64,000 bases of DNA from positions 19,074,172-19,138,171 of the forward strand of contig JACSVZ010000005.1 in the NCBI GenBank assembly GCA_014706295.1, written 5' to 3'. This document shows, piece after piece, positions 36,201 to 64,000 of the stretch (within the stretch, counting starts at the first letter, position 1; every line of letters starts with the position of its first letter). The translations under genes and the position numbers were made by a program. The notes beneath the pieces are model-generated. The model worked only from the letters and a program-made list of their open reading frames with translations. It did no database searches and was not told the origin of the DNA. Source of the DNA: Lycocorax pyrrhopterus obiensis (lineage: Eukaryota; Chordata; Aves; Passeriformes; Paradisaeidae).

Positions 36201-36974
36201 ATTAGAAAGAAATCCCATTGATAATGAATCTTCATAAATCCCACCAAGCAGGATTATTGCTATGACTTTTGTCTAAGGTCAGATAGCAAAATGGTTTATT
36301 GTATTTTCTGCGATGTTTTTGGATCTCTCTCTCAGTGCCTAACAGATTACAGTCTGGCCCAGTTCATACTAGTCCAGGAGATCTACAAATTACATTTATT
36401 TTACCATCTCTTCCTGAACTATCCCTAAAGCAGAGAGAGGAAAGGCTGGCAGGGAGCCTACAGTAGTTCCTGCAGTGGAAATGGGCCAAAGGACACTTGG
36501 GCCTCTTTGTCACCTTTGCAAGCGGGTTCCCAGCCACTAGCTGTGCCCGCACAGCTCCGGAGGCAGGGACTAGCACCTCTGACAGGTCCGCACAGCTCCA
36601 GGGACAGGAAGCAGCACCTCTCAGGCTGGGTTCTGGCACCACATTCCTCCCATCAGCATCTGCTCCCCAAAGGTGGTGGTCTGGTCCCCCACCTCCCACA
36701 GGCCATGGCTACAGTGGCCTCTTTCCTCTCCCTGTCACGGGGCAAGGCAGAGGTGCATGCCCGTCCCTTGGGATGCAGCAAGGTAGCATGTAACTCACCT
36801 CGATTCCCCAGGGGCATCCTGGAACCCATTCGTGGAGCTGAAGCCTCTTTCTGACCACCACTTTGCTGGGCTGTGGTGCTGCTCAGTCACACCACAGAGG
36901 TAAATGAGGCGAATTTTGCTGGTGTTCAGGCCACTCCGCAAGGGCCGCATGAGCCCCAAGATGCCGTGAGCCAT
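33157..36974 (-). CDS. FDX1-like: Mitochondrial [2Fe-2S] ferredoxin, adrenodoxin (FDX1) type
   Basis: Exons on the minus strand: 36974-36799, 34216-34092, 33663-33534, 33277-33157 (stop TAA at 33157-33159). All three introns are GT-AG and in frame, giving 183 residues against 184 in human FDX1. Residues 1-~58 form a basic, Ser/Arg-containing presequence ([20 protein letters not shown]...) typical of mitochondrial import. The ferredoxin fold starts at [16 protein letters not shown]. The four cluster ligands are C103, C109 and C112 ([12 protein letters not shown]) and C149 (SRLGCQ). The acidic patch that docks adrenodoxin reductase and P450s is intact ([12 protein letters not shown]). FDX1 passes electrons from ferredoxin reductase to mitochondrial P450s in steroid, bile acid and vitamin D metabolism and also supports protein lipoylation. 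It is convergent with the ARHGAP20-like gene, as FDX1 is with ARHGAP20 in human. FDX2 is less likely given the close FDX1-type sequence. Confidence 0.95.
33534..33663 (-). CDS. FDX1-like: FDX1-like exon 3 (three cluster cysteines, acidic docking helix)
   Basis: The acceptor CTCCACCAG opens codons for [15 protein letters not shown], and the donor is AC/gtaagc after GLTD. It contains C103, C109, C112 and the acidic helix [16 protein letters not shown], which matches the adrenodoxin interaction helix acid for acid. N75 of mature adrenodoxin is leucine here. Confidence 0.95.
34092..34216 (-). CDS. FDX1-like: FDX1-like exon 2 (start of mature ferredoxin)
   Basis: The acceptor TTTGTCTTACAG leads into codons for [19 protein letters not shown] and on to LAIDGFG; the donor is TTTG/gtaggt. 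This is the first part of the beta-grasp fold. The likely processing site of the mitochondrial precursor is at the SSED junction, as in bovine adrenodoxin. Confidence 0.94.
35849..35864. repeat. A16 homopolymer run
   Basis: A run of sixteen A followed by CACACACC within FDX1-like intron 1. It could be a degraded retroposon tail, but no recognisable element body precedes it. Confidence 0.6.
36547..36625 (-). repeat. Two-copy ~41-bp tandem repeat in FDX1-like intron 1
   Basis: On the plus strand CCGCACAGCTCC occurs at 36547 and again at 36588. Each is followed by a similar purine-rich stretch and AGCACCTCT. The second copy is shorter by a few bases. It lies ~170 bp downstream of exon 1, inside the intron, and looks like a small minisatellite. 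Confidence 0.7.
36799..36974 (-). CDS. FDX1-like: FDX1-like exon 1 (mitochondrial presequence)
   Basis: The ATG at 36974 opens [20 protein letters not shown] and the exon ends APGES with the donor AG/gtgagt. The split serine codon AG+C joins exactly to exon 2. The segment contains R, K, S and few acids until its end, as expected for a matrix-targeting peptide. The frame is open further upstream, but the upstream residues are low-complexity and would spoil a presequence, so I start at this methionine. Confidence 0.88.
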
Positions 36975-37220
36975 CCCGCTGCTGTGGGCCCCACTCCGTG
37001 TCTCCTGAGCTGTCCTTTGGTGCAAGGACAGCTTGATTAGGGACTTATACGTACAGCTGGGGAGGATGGAGGGGGAAGGAAAGAAAAAAAATGAAAAGAG
37101 TAGGACAGCCTCCCTGGGGGCGGGGGGAGGGAGGAGGGAGAGGAAGCAGGAAGGATGGATGGACAAAGGGATTGTGCTTGGATCTTGCTGCAGCCCAGCC
37201 AATCAGGGTATGGGAATTGG
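36975..37220 (-). promoter_or_regulatory. Proximal promoter and 5'UTR of the FDX1-like gene
   Basis: Upstream of the minus-strand ATG lie a GC box (GGGGGCGGGGGG on the plus strand, 37116-37127) and two CCAAT boxes in opposite orientations at 37199-37203 and 37216-37220. Spacing of 140-250 bp from the ATG fits a TATA-less housekeeping-type promoter. I saw no clear steroidogenic-factor site (AAGGTCA), but this was checked by eye only. Confidence 0.6.
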
Positions 37221-40200
37221 CTGAAGCACAGTAACATGTGAAGCATCACCTCCACATGCCAGTTTCCAAGCAATGCTCACTTTGTTCTTACAGACTTCCC
37301 TTTTAGGAGCCAGAACTAAATCCAATTTCAGAAGAAATATTTATTGTAATGTCTAATCATACAAAGAGTTGCAAGTTGAAGGCTGGAAGAACAGACAGGC
37401 AGGAGTGCTGATGACTGCTGCCTTGAGGAGAGAGGGGCACACCAGTTCCTACACAATAGGGTGAAAGCAGGGCATATGAATTCTGCTCTTGACAAGATGC
37501 CATCCAGCCATATCATTGCCTTACCCAACAGAGCAGGCTCCCACCTCTAAAATGTGAATATTCACTTCCTTCACATGATGGTGGTAAGAAGCAGCCACAC
37601 TTAGCTCATTTACTAAACTCTCTGCTGAAAAGTACCATAAAGGTGCAGGTAAGTATCATCCATTTCATGCTAACTGATAATCCATGCTAGTAAGTTTTGA
37701 AGCCTTGCAGAAGAAAACTCTTAATTTATTCCCAGAAACACGGTCACTGGTTTAGTCCTCCCTCTTCTACAGGGTAAATCAATATGAAGCTGAGGGGCAA
37801 AAATACAACAGCAAAGACAGTTTCAGTTCCTGGTTTCTGTGAAGTTAGGGAACAGCTCCCACCTCAAGAGCCTGAATGGTTCCTTCCACCAAATTAACAG
37901 CTCACCATTTGGTAGGATGTCTGTTTTAATCAAGTTTTTTTAATGCAGTAACATATTAGTAGCTAGTATAAGCAAAAAAATGTTGATACTGGACTCTCTA
38001 ATCAATCTGTACAGGGGAAAAACTACAGCATAAGATAGAAAATGTCTGCCTAAACAGACACACACACAGAGTGGATTCATAGTTCTGAAGATAACCAGAA
38101 CATTTTGGCTTTTCGCCCCAAAATGAAAATTTTCCACCCAAAGCTTTCAGGTTGGAAGGGCTGGAAAGGGGTGCTTAAGCTTTCTGAAAAAAGCATCGAA
38201 GACATTAAGGAATGCAAGTATTTTCCATAAGCCAGAAGGGAAATGTATTCTTCAGTTCAAAGACAAGTGTTCAAGCATTCAAACACACCCCTCAGGCAGC
38301 TCCAGTGGAGACAAATTCATGGGCAATGCATAAAGGATTAAAAAAACAACAAAAAAATCTCTCTCTTCAGAGGAAAACACATTTCTAAAATCACCTGTCT
38401 GCTTCCCTCTGTTCACTTTGTATATGGTAAAGCAGCACACAGAATCACTTCTTTCCACCTCCCGCTGTTTCCCGAGTGGGCAGTACTGCTCCCACAAGGT
38501 GACACACGCAGAAGGAACATGCAGGGCTTGGCTGTGGAGGGACATGAGCTGAAGTAATGCAGTCACATTTGCAGGGCATCACTGACCAAAGTCTTGCTCC
38601 TTTTGCTGAGCATTGGGTGACACTTCCCAGCTCAATATGCGATAAGCTTGGCCACCAGCAATCACAGCCTCACAGAACCTTCATGCCAGTCCCTGCTTGT
38701 CCTACAAATGTTTGGGGTTTTTTTTTCCTGATGCAGGATTTGCCCCTTAGGTTTTGTTCAGGCCAACAGCTTTGGGCATAGAGGGGGTGGGATGAACACT
38801 GACTATCGCTAGGATTTCAATCCAAATTGAGTGCTATCCCCAATTCACTGAGAGGTGACCACAGGTGTCGCTGAGAGCAGTAGGGCGCTGGCAAAATGCC
38901 AAAACAGGGATGCCATGCAGCAGGTATGAGTGCACATCAGATGGCCCAGCCATGCCCAGGATCACTGGGACTTCTCTGCAATCCTACTCCCCAAAACCAG
39001 TTTATGTAAAAATTCCTCATTTCAAATCATTTGTAGAATATCCTTCAAAGGCTTCCCTCCCCACCCTTGTTTGTATGACAGAGGAGAGCTGGCAGTGAGG
39101 CCAGCAGTCTGTTTTAGCTGAACACAGCTCTGGCCAGTGTCCCTACTCTGTGGCCCCTCACTCTCAGGTCAACTTTTCCAGGTGGTTTGCTCTCTCCTAC
39201 AAGCTGCCCCAAACGCTTCAGACTTCAAAGCCAAATTCTTGAGCTCCATCTCACCCCCAAACTTAAAACCACTCTGTGCAGCCTCTGCAGCTGAGAGACT
39301 CTGACCAGTTCCGCCTTTGCTTTTCAGGCACTACAGAGATGCAGCAGACAGCCCAGTTCTGTGTCTCAGTCATTTCCATGGAAAGAAAGCAAAGCTTGCT
39401 GTGAGAGACACAAGGAGAAGGGCCACAGCACATACAAACCACAAAGCTTCTTATCTCTGCAGAAAACCTTGAATTGAGAGAGATAGGTTAGATACATGCA
39501 CAGCAGTTTCCACAGCAAGGACATTGGTGTGTTTGTCTGGCACTGACTTCTCTCCTTGCCAGGAACTCAGAGCACAGCAAGTGACAGGTCAATGTCACCT
39601 GATGGAAGAGAGGCCAATGCAAAGAGGGAAGTCAGGGAGACGAGGTGCAGCAAAGAGAACAACTGCTCCCTGGTGAAAGCAAAACAATTCTACTGGGGCA
39701 GGAGAGAATCAGGCCCTTACAGATTTTGGATAGTCTGTTTTAAGGTCTTTGAAATACTGAGAAAGGGTAGAAGCAAGATCTCCTTTCCAGAGAAAATCAT
39801 TGTTCATTTAGCCAAGGCCACAAAAATAGAAAGCTTTGCAAATAACCACCCCTCCCACAAAAAACCAAACAAACCAACTAAAAGCCCAAACAAAACAACC
39901 AACTAAGCAAAAATACTATTGCTTTGAAAAAGAAACCTCAAAGTGTTGCTTCACAGGTCAGCATATATTATATGAGCAGGCCAGACACAGCTGAAGAGAA
40001 CCCTTAGCTCTGTTTCAAATATGGTTTGGCAGAAACCAAGTTCCCAGCAGTGCACACAGGCACATTGCCCCCCACCTCCCCGGTTTCTTGCCAGCAGGCC
40101 ACACTCTATCAGTGCAGTGGCCATGCCTGTACATCCAGTCATGTGTTGGCACGTGCTGGTAAGGAAGTGGGTTTCTAGCTTGAAATACATTGTCCAATAT

Positions 40201-43200
40201 CTTCTGTACTACACACCAGTTTGGCCCTCCATCCCCCTAGTCTAGGGACTCTCATGCAAATATCCAAAACACCTATGAGCTGCCATTAACTCCGCCTCAG
40301 CCCTGATTTCTGCACAAAGAAAGCAGTAAGCACTGTCCTAATCCAACCAAAAATTACACAACACCTTTGCAGCCCTCTATAGTGAGAAGCATACTTGGAT
40401 TTTTGAGATATCAAACCCAGCTCCTCTGACCACAGTTAGAGTTTCTTGCCAGCAAGCAGAGCTGCCCTGGCTCAGTCACTGCCCATGCTATTCAGGTGTA
40501 GACAGAGGCAAGCTCATGCTGTTCCCATGGGGGAAAGTCTCAGGGACTGTAGTCAGAGCAGCAGGCATACAGAATAATGAAGATGGGAATAATGAAGATT
40601 TCCAGAAGGCAGCCTTCATTAATTGGAAAAGCAAGAACTGCTTACCCCTCCCCCTCCTACCAAGCCCACTACCTCACAAATACTCCTGTAGAGAAGCAGA
40701 TATGGGCTGCTTGCTGACACAGAACTAAAGCACTGAACAAAACTAAAATTCCCCTTTCCCACTGTCATTTTAAAAACCCATCAACCACCTTTCCTGTTCC
40801 AGAGCAAGTTGCTAATAAAAGCAAACAGAACAACTTGTACTGGTTTGACTTTTTGCAAGTCCATAAGCCCAGACTGAGATTGCTTCTGCTGCCTCAAAAG
40901 AGATGCACTGAGTACAGACCTGGGACAAAGTGTTCACCCAAGTGAGCTCAAGTCACAGATACTGCCTCAGAGGCTGGGGGCTTGGGGAGAAGACTGTAAA
41001 TGTGCCTCAGTTTCTACATCTCTCAAACAAGACTGTTTGCCCCACTCTAATCTTCCCTAGATGTTCAGCAACCTTCTGAGAATGACACAAACAAAAGGAG
41101 CAAGAACCGTATTCTCACCACTGGAAGCAGGAGGGCAGAAATGCAATCAGAGATGGGCTGACGCTGCAACAAGAAAGCACAGTGAATTCACAACAGGGCT
41201 TCTGGATAGCAGCCACTTCTGACAATGCAGCTGCTGCCTGGCTGGGTGAAGGCCACTAAGAAGTTACAGTACCCCAGCCAAGACCTTCACTTGCACATGC
41301 TTCTCCTTCAAGCATCCAATCAAGGATTCTTCAAAGATGGATGGGAGTGCAATACTGCTGCATGTGGGGTATAGACAGCCTTCACCATAACCTCCCAGCT
41401 CATGAGCAGTTTATTTCACACCCCCTTCAGTCAAACTTGTTGACTCAAGACCAACCCTGGCCTGCATTTTGTTTAAGGATAATGCACAACCACAGGCTAT
41501 AGCAATCATGGGGGCTGTAATTTTTAAATTAGCTCTGCTCACCAGAAAGCTGTGTATTAACAGTTGCTCTGAGCAAGTGCATTCTGACCAGAAGTTGAAG
41601 GTACAGTCCCTTCTACAAGCATCCAGTATTACTTTTTGCAGTTTCAGCACTACTCTTTCTCTAGTATCTCCTTATTCTTTCCTCCACTTTTCGCTATACC
41701 CTCCTCATCCTGACATCTGTCCTGAAAAGCTCCATCTTGAAATTGCTAGTAATGTTTAGAGACCCATCACCTGGAGCTAGATATTCATTTAGGCATTGGA
41801 CACAGGGACCTGCTCCCATGTCTACAAACTGCACTTAAAACTGCAAACCCTGCAAGACAAAAGCCAGCCTCAGCCTAGCATTTCATACATTGAGGCTCAG
41901 ACCTTTTTTTACAGAATGCCTTGGGCTGGAAGGCATAAAGACCATCTAGTTCCAATCCCCTGACCAAGGGCAAGGATGCCACCCACCAGACCAGGTTGCT
42001 CAGGGCCTCATCCAACCTGGCCTTGAACATTTCCAGGGATGCGGCATTTTTCTTACAGAAGTTATGTTTCTGCAAGGGAGACTTTAACATCACATGTGGC
42101 ATCAATTTGCATATGGGTATGCAACAGTTATGGGTTGACATCAGTCACAGAGGAATTCTGTTCTCTGCCAGTTGTCACATGCTCTGAGACTACATGCCCT
42201 GGTATAAGACATTTAAACTATATAGCCAAGATTGAGTTATGCAGAGCTGCAAAGCTGGCAGGGAACAGAACAGTCACACTGATGGTACAGGGTAAACAAG
42301 CCATGCCTCAGGTGCTCTCTGCTTTCTCATCGAAGACAGTCTGCCTTTGTAGGTGCTCAAGCAGCTGCCATACAACTGCCTACAATTATCATACCTTACC
42401 CTGTACATTGCATTACCAAGCCTAGGATGCTGGAAAAATGCTTGTGCTTGAACAACATATCCTGAGCAAGCAACTAATAAGCTGTTCATCCACCTAGAGA
42501 AATCCCTACAGGACTTTTCTGCATCAAAACAAATCAGAATTTGGAGATCATGCCCTTGCAATTCCCTGCTTTAGAAAGAGCAAACAAGAGAAGGAGGAAG
42601 CAATGAAGAGTCTTATTTCTGCAGTTACTTTGTCCTACTTGGAGTCAGTGCATCTCAGGCCAAATGCATTAGTCTACCAAACAGATTGAGGTCAATGAAA
42701 ATTTTACTCTACGGAGTTACTTTGTCTTTTCGTTAGAGTTCTTAAAAAATTGCACTGCTTAATAAAGCAACATTGCAGAATCTGCAAAAAGACAGTGTTT
42801 CTAGTCCCCCAGCCTTCTGAGAGCCTTTTATGCTCTAGTCTGCCCCTGTGCCACACACAAAAGCAGCTGGGCCCCAAACATATATAGATATAGCCTAAAC
42901 TGGATCTGAAACATCCCAGGCAGACTAGCAAATCCACCAGAAGCTGTTTACAAAAATTAGGGGTTAAATGCAAATTTCTGATTCTAAACTACAGAATGCC
43001 TTACAACAAACTAGAAGAATAGGGTGGTGTGGATTTTTTTTTAACATGGTCTTTTACAGAAGCAGCCTTCAGCCTGTAATGCTTTGCACTTCATTTCTTC
43101 AAAGACAAACTGAATAGAGATATACCTAAATGGAGAATTACTAAGCCTCAAGTCTCTAAGGTACCGTCCATTGAGAAGCAAGGGCACTAGAAACAGCAAG

Positions 43201-44100
43201 AACAGGATCAACCTTTCCAGACCAGTGCAACCTTCGACTGAAGGCTGCTGTAGCATTAAAGGAGACATGCAATTCCTCCAGTGTTCCTTCCTGGCAGGAA
43301 GGAACAAAAAGAGACTCACCTGTAGAAACTGGATCCAAGCCATGCGTGGTGAGGATTGCAGAAGCCTCTATTGCTCCACACTTCATGTTTTGTTTATAGA
43401 AGAGTTCAGGTCTCTTCCCCAGCACCAGATCTCTGAGCACTAACACGTTCCAATGAAATCTCCACCTTATTCTGCAGTGCAGCAACCATTAGGCAGAGAT
43501 TCTGTGAGGCCCCTCTTCACAATCACAAAGAGAGGAGCTGCAAATAAAAATCACACAGTTCATTAGCAGAAAGGTGGCAGCAGCCACTCTTCCACTGCTG
43601 GAACCCATCCCAAGACACTGAGAAACAGGTAGAAACAGCCACAGCAAGGCAGCTGCGAAGCAAACTGTGCCGAAATCCCCAGGAGAGGCTGATAGCAGGA
43701 CAGATTTGTCAGGGTGTCGGTGCAAGCAGCAGCACCAAGGCCCAGCCACCCTCTCCACACTAACCTGGATGCACACGGGCCTGGGCACAGCACAGCAGGC
43801 GCTCACCCACAGCACCTCCTCCCTCTCCATCTGGCCAGTCCATTTGCAAGTTGAACATTTACACTCAGTGCCTGCACAGAGAAATGTCAATTCCAGTAGT
43901 GGCTCTAGATGGACAGCTGGGGGGCTGGGGACGGGGAAAGGGTTGTTATTGAAGCAGCTCCTTTTCAGGTGCAAGTAAGATCTCCCTATTTGCGAGAGAG
44001 CTACCAGGCTGACCTCTGGGCACCACAAAGCAGATCGGCTCAGCTACGAGACACAGCACTGGACTTAAAGCAAACCTTAAGTAACCAGCCAGACACAATC
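37221..44100. other. Intergenic region between FDX1-like and MSN
   Basis: Apart from the CR1 fragment at 41911-42044 I recognise no gene, exon or structured element. A 179-codon minus-strand open frame (44028-43489) begins at a TTG and matches nothing known. Confidence 0.55.
41911..42044 (-). mobile_element. CR1 LINE 3' fragment, diverged
   Basis: ACAGAATGCCTTGGGCTGGA, then CCAATCCCCTGACCAAGGGC, GACCAGGTTGCTCAGGGCCT and CATCCAACCTGGCCTTGAAC, are CR1 phrases in minus orientation. It belongs to a different CR1 subfamily from the copies at 20865 and 31851. Confidence 0.88.
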
Positions 44101-44118
44101 TGCTGAATTTCTCTGAAC

Positions 44119-44124
44119 TTTATT
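44119..44124 (-). terminator. Best candidate distal poly(A) signal of MSN
   Basis: AATAAA on the minus strand is followed by GTTCAGAGAAATTCAGCA and a GT-rich TTGTGTCTGG, a good cleavage context. Further AATAAA copies at 44257-44262, 44521-44526 and 44853-44858 could give shorter 3'UTRs. Confidence 0.55.
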
Positions 44125-47100
44125 GGCACTTTAGGAAGAACAAGGTATGGATTTTAACAACTCCTCTGAACAGGAAAAATATGTCTTAATCAAGGTTCTC
44201 TCTGCAGATAAGCACATGGACCCGTGAATTACTCCACAACCTTAAGGAATTGATGTTTTATTATAATCCAGTAAAACAACTGATCAAAAACCTTCAACAT
44301 AATTTACAGCAACAAAAAATAAAACAAGAAAAAATAAGCCAGGCAAACATTTGATAAAGTACTTCCCTCCCCCCACCCCCAAGAGGAGTAGTTATCCAAT
44401 TAAACTGGAACATGAAGAGGAAGAACAATTCACTGTATTCTAACAAATAAAAAAATGTGTCTACAAATCTCACCATAATACTGAAAGCTTCTTACATTAG
44501 TTTTCTTGCAAAATATCATCTTTATTATACAGTATACATTTCCAAGGGAAAGAGGACCATAAACATACCCTCCATCCCTTGACTAATATATTCTAATTGT
44601 GCATAGCTAGAAATATTGAAATCAAATATCATTAGATACCACTGGAATATAATACTGGTTAAAAAGAAGGCAGGGCTGAAACAACTACAAAGAGTTAGGT
44701 GGACTCACTGGCACAAGCCGTTCTATTCCTATATTGGACCATGTGGAATTAGAACGTTGAAAAAACCATATAAACAGAAGTCATGCCAACATCATAATAC
44801 ATGAGAGCTCAGCAGTGTTGTGTGACCCATCAAAGCAGAAAAGGTTTACTGGTTTATTATTTGAACACATATTCCAGGCACCATACGTCAGCTTGTTAGG
44901 AAATTATTAAAATGTTAGATAGGCTTTTCTCCCCTCAAATGCATCAATAGTTGCCATGGACAGAGCAAAGTGCTGAGAACCAGCTTTAAAGCACCAAAAC
45001 AGAAGTTTAAAAGTTGTCTGTTCCCCAGTAATGAGACTCACGCAGAGGCAATGCCAATCACCTTCAGTACAGAAATACGCAAATATCTTCTGACAAATTT
45101 AACTGCAATCTTTCATTTGTGACTTTCGTAGTACTGAGGCATATTTTTCTTGGCCAATAAAAAGCTTGCCATGTCATGTGCCCCTCAAAAGCACTCTGTG
45201 TCCAGGGGAGAGAAGGGGGCTCCCACATGACACACCTGGATGTTTAAGAGCATAGCTTAGCATGTTGCTTCTAACAGAGGTTGGCTGGTACTTGTATGAA
45301 TCGCCACACAGACTTGCATTGCTTTCAAAAAATAAAGTAACACAGCACTGGTGAGGTTGTTTCCAGCCACCAAGGAATTCTTGAGGAAATACTGCAGTTT
45401 GTTAACACTATCATGAACATTTCTTTTTTGGCACAGTCCCCCTTTGCCCTTTTTCATACACCAGGGAGCTGAAAATGCTCCAGTTTTCAGATGTTTTCCT
45501 TCTATCACCATTACCAGTAACGTCATACAAAAGGAGAATCAACAAAACTGAGCAAGTGACAAAATTTGGGATTATGCTAGGCAAGAAAATAAATCCCAGA
45601 CTAGCCTAATGACTTCCTATAGGGACAGGCTAATCCAAGGAGGGCAAAACAAAGGAGGACTTCACTTTAGGTGGAACCCATTTTTAAGATGACGCTCCTG
45701 AAGGTTAACAGTTCCTTTTATGAGGGATCAAGGCAACATCCAATTCAACCCTGAGCATACATGGCTATTTCCTCCACAGAAATGGCAGGGAGGATTCTCG
45801 GTAGCTACAGCATGGACAGCTTGGATGACAGGAGGTGATGGTTATTACAATAACTGGCACAAGCAGCTCTCAGGACCAGTCTCACAATCATTTGTATCCC
45901 ATTTCTAAGAGAAAGCCTTCTGTTCTCAAAGCTACAAAAGGCCAAAACGTCCTTCTGGGGAAGGAAAAGCACTTGAGCCAGGGATGTGGCAGACTGCTAG
46001 TGAGGATTAAGAAAGCAATTGGACAAGTGCCTCAGGATCCTCTCTCCTCAAATGCTGCTTGAAGCCAGGAAGACAGATGCAGTCTTGTACATGACCCAGA
46101 TAAGAGAGTAGTTTTTGGTCCCCAGCTGCTGATCACTTTTTACGGTTGCATCTAGTTTAAACTAAAGGTATCTGAGCTACAGTAGATCTATACACAGTCA
46201 TAAGGCACCAACGACTATGTGCTAAAAAGGCCTCTTATGGAAAAACCTGAAATCTTGTTCACATAACTAGAAAAGTATCTGTTCAGCAAGGGAAAATACA
46301 GCTACAGGAATTTTTAGTCTTTTACATTTCTGCCTCCCACTTTAGGTTTTCACTGGCAAAACCAAAAAGGAAGGCAGTGTACTTTAGCTATCTCTGCCTC
46401 ACTGGTTACATTCAAGTCAGACAAATGATAGTGAACAAAGCCATTGACCAGAGACAAAACCTCTGGAAAGCGGGGAATTTGAGGCTTCAAACCACACTGT
46501 ATCAGTGGAAATACTCCAAAGGCCTCCTCATTATTAGGAAATTCAAAGCTCCATCACTAAACAACAAAAGGTAACACCAGCAGGAACACCACAGAATCTG
46601 TTTGGTCTGCTTATTTTTGTAGGACAAAAGCTTAGGTCTTTTAGAGAGAAAGTCCATATTTTACTTTCAATCCTTCTTCCTAAGCTCCAGTCTCCCCTTT
46701 TTAACTACATGATTCAGACTCTGTGTTAAGTCAGAATTTCAGACCCTGGTTACTAAGCTTAATCCTGAAGTTTGCACAGGTTAGTAGGAAGGCACAGTGT
46801 CAGACTGTCAGCTCTTGACTGTATCTAATGCAGTACAAGTATCTGCTGGTCTCCCCACACAACAGAAGACACAGCCACCTCAGTGGGCAATACCAAATCC
46901 AACACGTGAGACTTCACCCCAAGCCAAACAACTTCAGATTTGCCCCAATACATGTTTGCTTTCCCAAGCCACCCTAGGCAGACGTAATTACTATTTTTCT
47001 TCTGTCACATAACTCCAGCATTTGCCCAAAACTTGATAAATAAGACCATGGTCACTCTTCTGTAGTGGTTCCAGCATAGCACGATTATGAGTGAATGATG

Positions 47101-47157
47101 GGAGAGGATGGGGAAGAGGGGAGAAGAGAGTGCAGGGCAGCAGGTGCAGGGGAGAGT
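44125..47157 (-). other. MSN: Probable MSN 3' untranslated region
   Basis: About 3 kb between the MSN stop codon (47158-47160) and the distal AATAAA is free of CR1 and is AT-rich toward its end, as expected of a long 3'UTR. The boundaries are inferred only from the poly(A) motifs. Confidence 0.55.

Positions 47158-64000
<16,843 letters not shown>

Noticed and set aside
43489..44028. 179-codon minus-strand open frame next to the MSN 3' end
   Set aside because: It begins at TTG, resembles no protein I know despite its many cysteines, and has no promoter or splice evidence. Possibly intergenic chance or non-coding RNA.

Overview
The window is vertebrate nuclear DNA, almost certainly from a bird. 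It carries spliced protein genes with short introns and at least seven CR1 LINE 3' fragments (the tail motif ATTCTATGATTCTATG in both orientations). I see no bacterial-type operon, CRISPR array, tRNA or rRNA. CR1 also occurs in turtles and crocodilians, so 'bird' is an inference, and I cannot name the species.

Layout, left to right. 1-12947: no recognisable coding exon. It holds one CR1 fragment, one LTR-like element and a diverged pair of 41-bp repeats, and is probably 5' flank or first intron of the next gene. 12948-29.6 kb, plus strand: a 14-exon ARHGAP20-family RhoGAP gene (PH, RA and RhoGAP domains plus a long Ser-rich tail) with a ~2 kb 3'UTR and a clear poly(A) signal at 29578. 29.6-33.1 kb: a short intergenic gap with a small orphan CpG island next to a CR1 copy. 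33157-36974, minus strand: a complete 4-exon mitochondrial [2Fe-2S] ferredoxin (adrenodoxin type, 183 aa), with GC and CCAAT boxes upstream. 37.2-44.1 kb: intergenic. 44.1-63.05 kb, minus strand: moesin (MSN), with exons 2-13 present. The four-residue first coding exon lies beyond the right edge.

The main biological point is the neighbourhood. In human, ARHGAP20, FDX1 and the moesin paralogue radixin (RDX) are neighbours on 11q22.3, and the third ERM gene, ezrin, lies near the ARHGAP20-related TAGAP on 6q25. Here an ARHGAP20-type gene and an FDX1-type gene sit beside moesin. The simplest reading is that this is another copy of an ancient whole-genome-duplication block. It would have kept an ARHGAP20-like and an FDX1-like ohnolog that, to my knowledge, are missing beside MSN on the human X. 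The three proteins do not form one pathway. They act on Rho signalling, on mitochondrial electron transfer for P450s, and on linking actin to the membrane.

Other points of interest are a GC-AG intron in MSN, a possible PDZ-binding C terminus (ETFV) on the RhoGAP, and a 47/48-bp inverted repeat with a nested hairpin in MSN intron 2.
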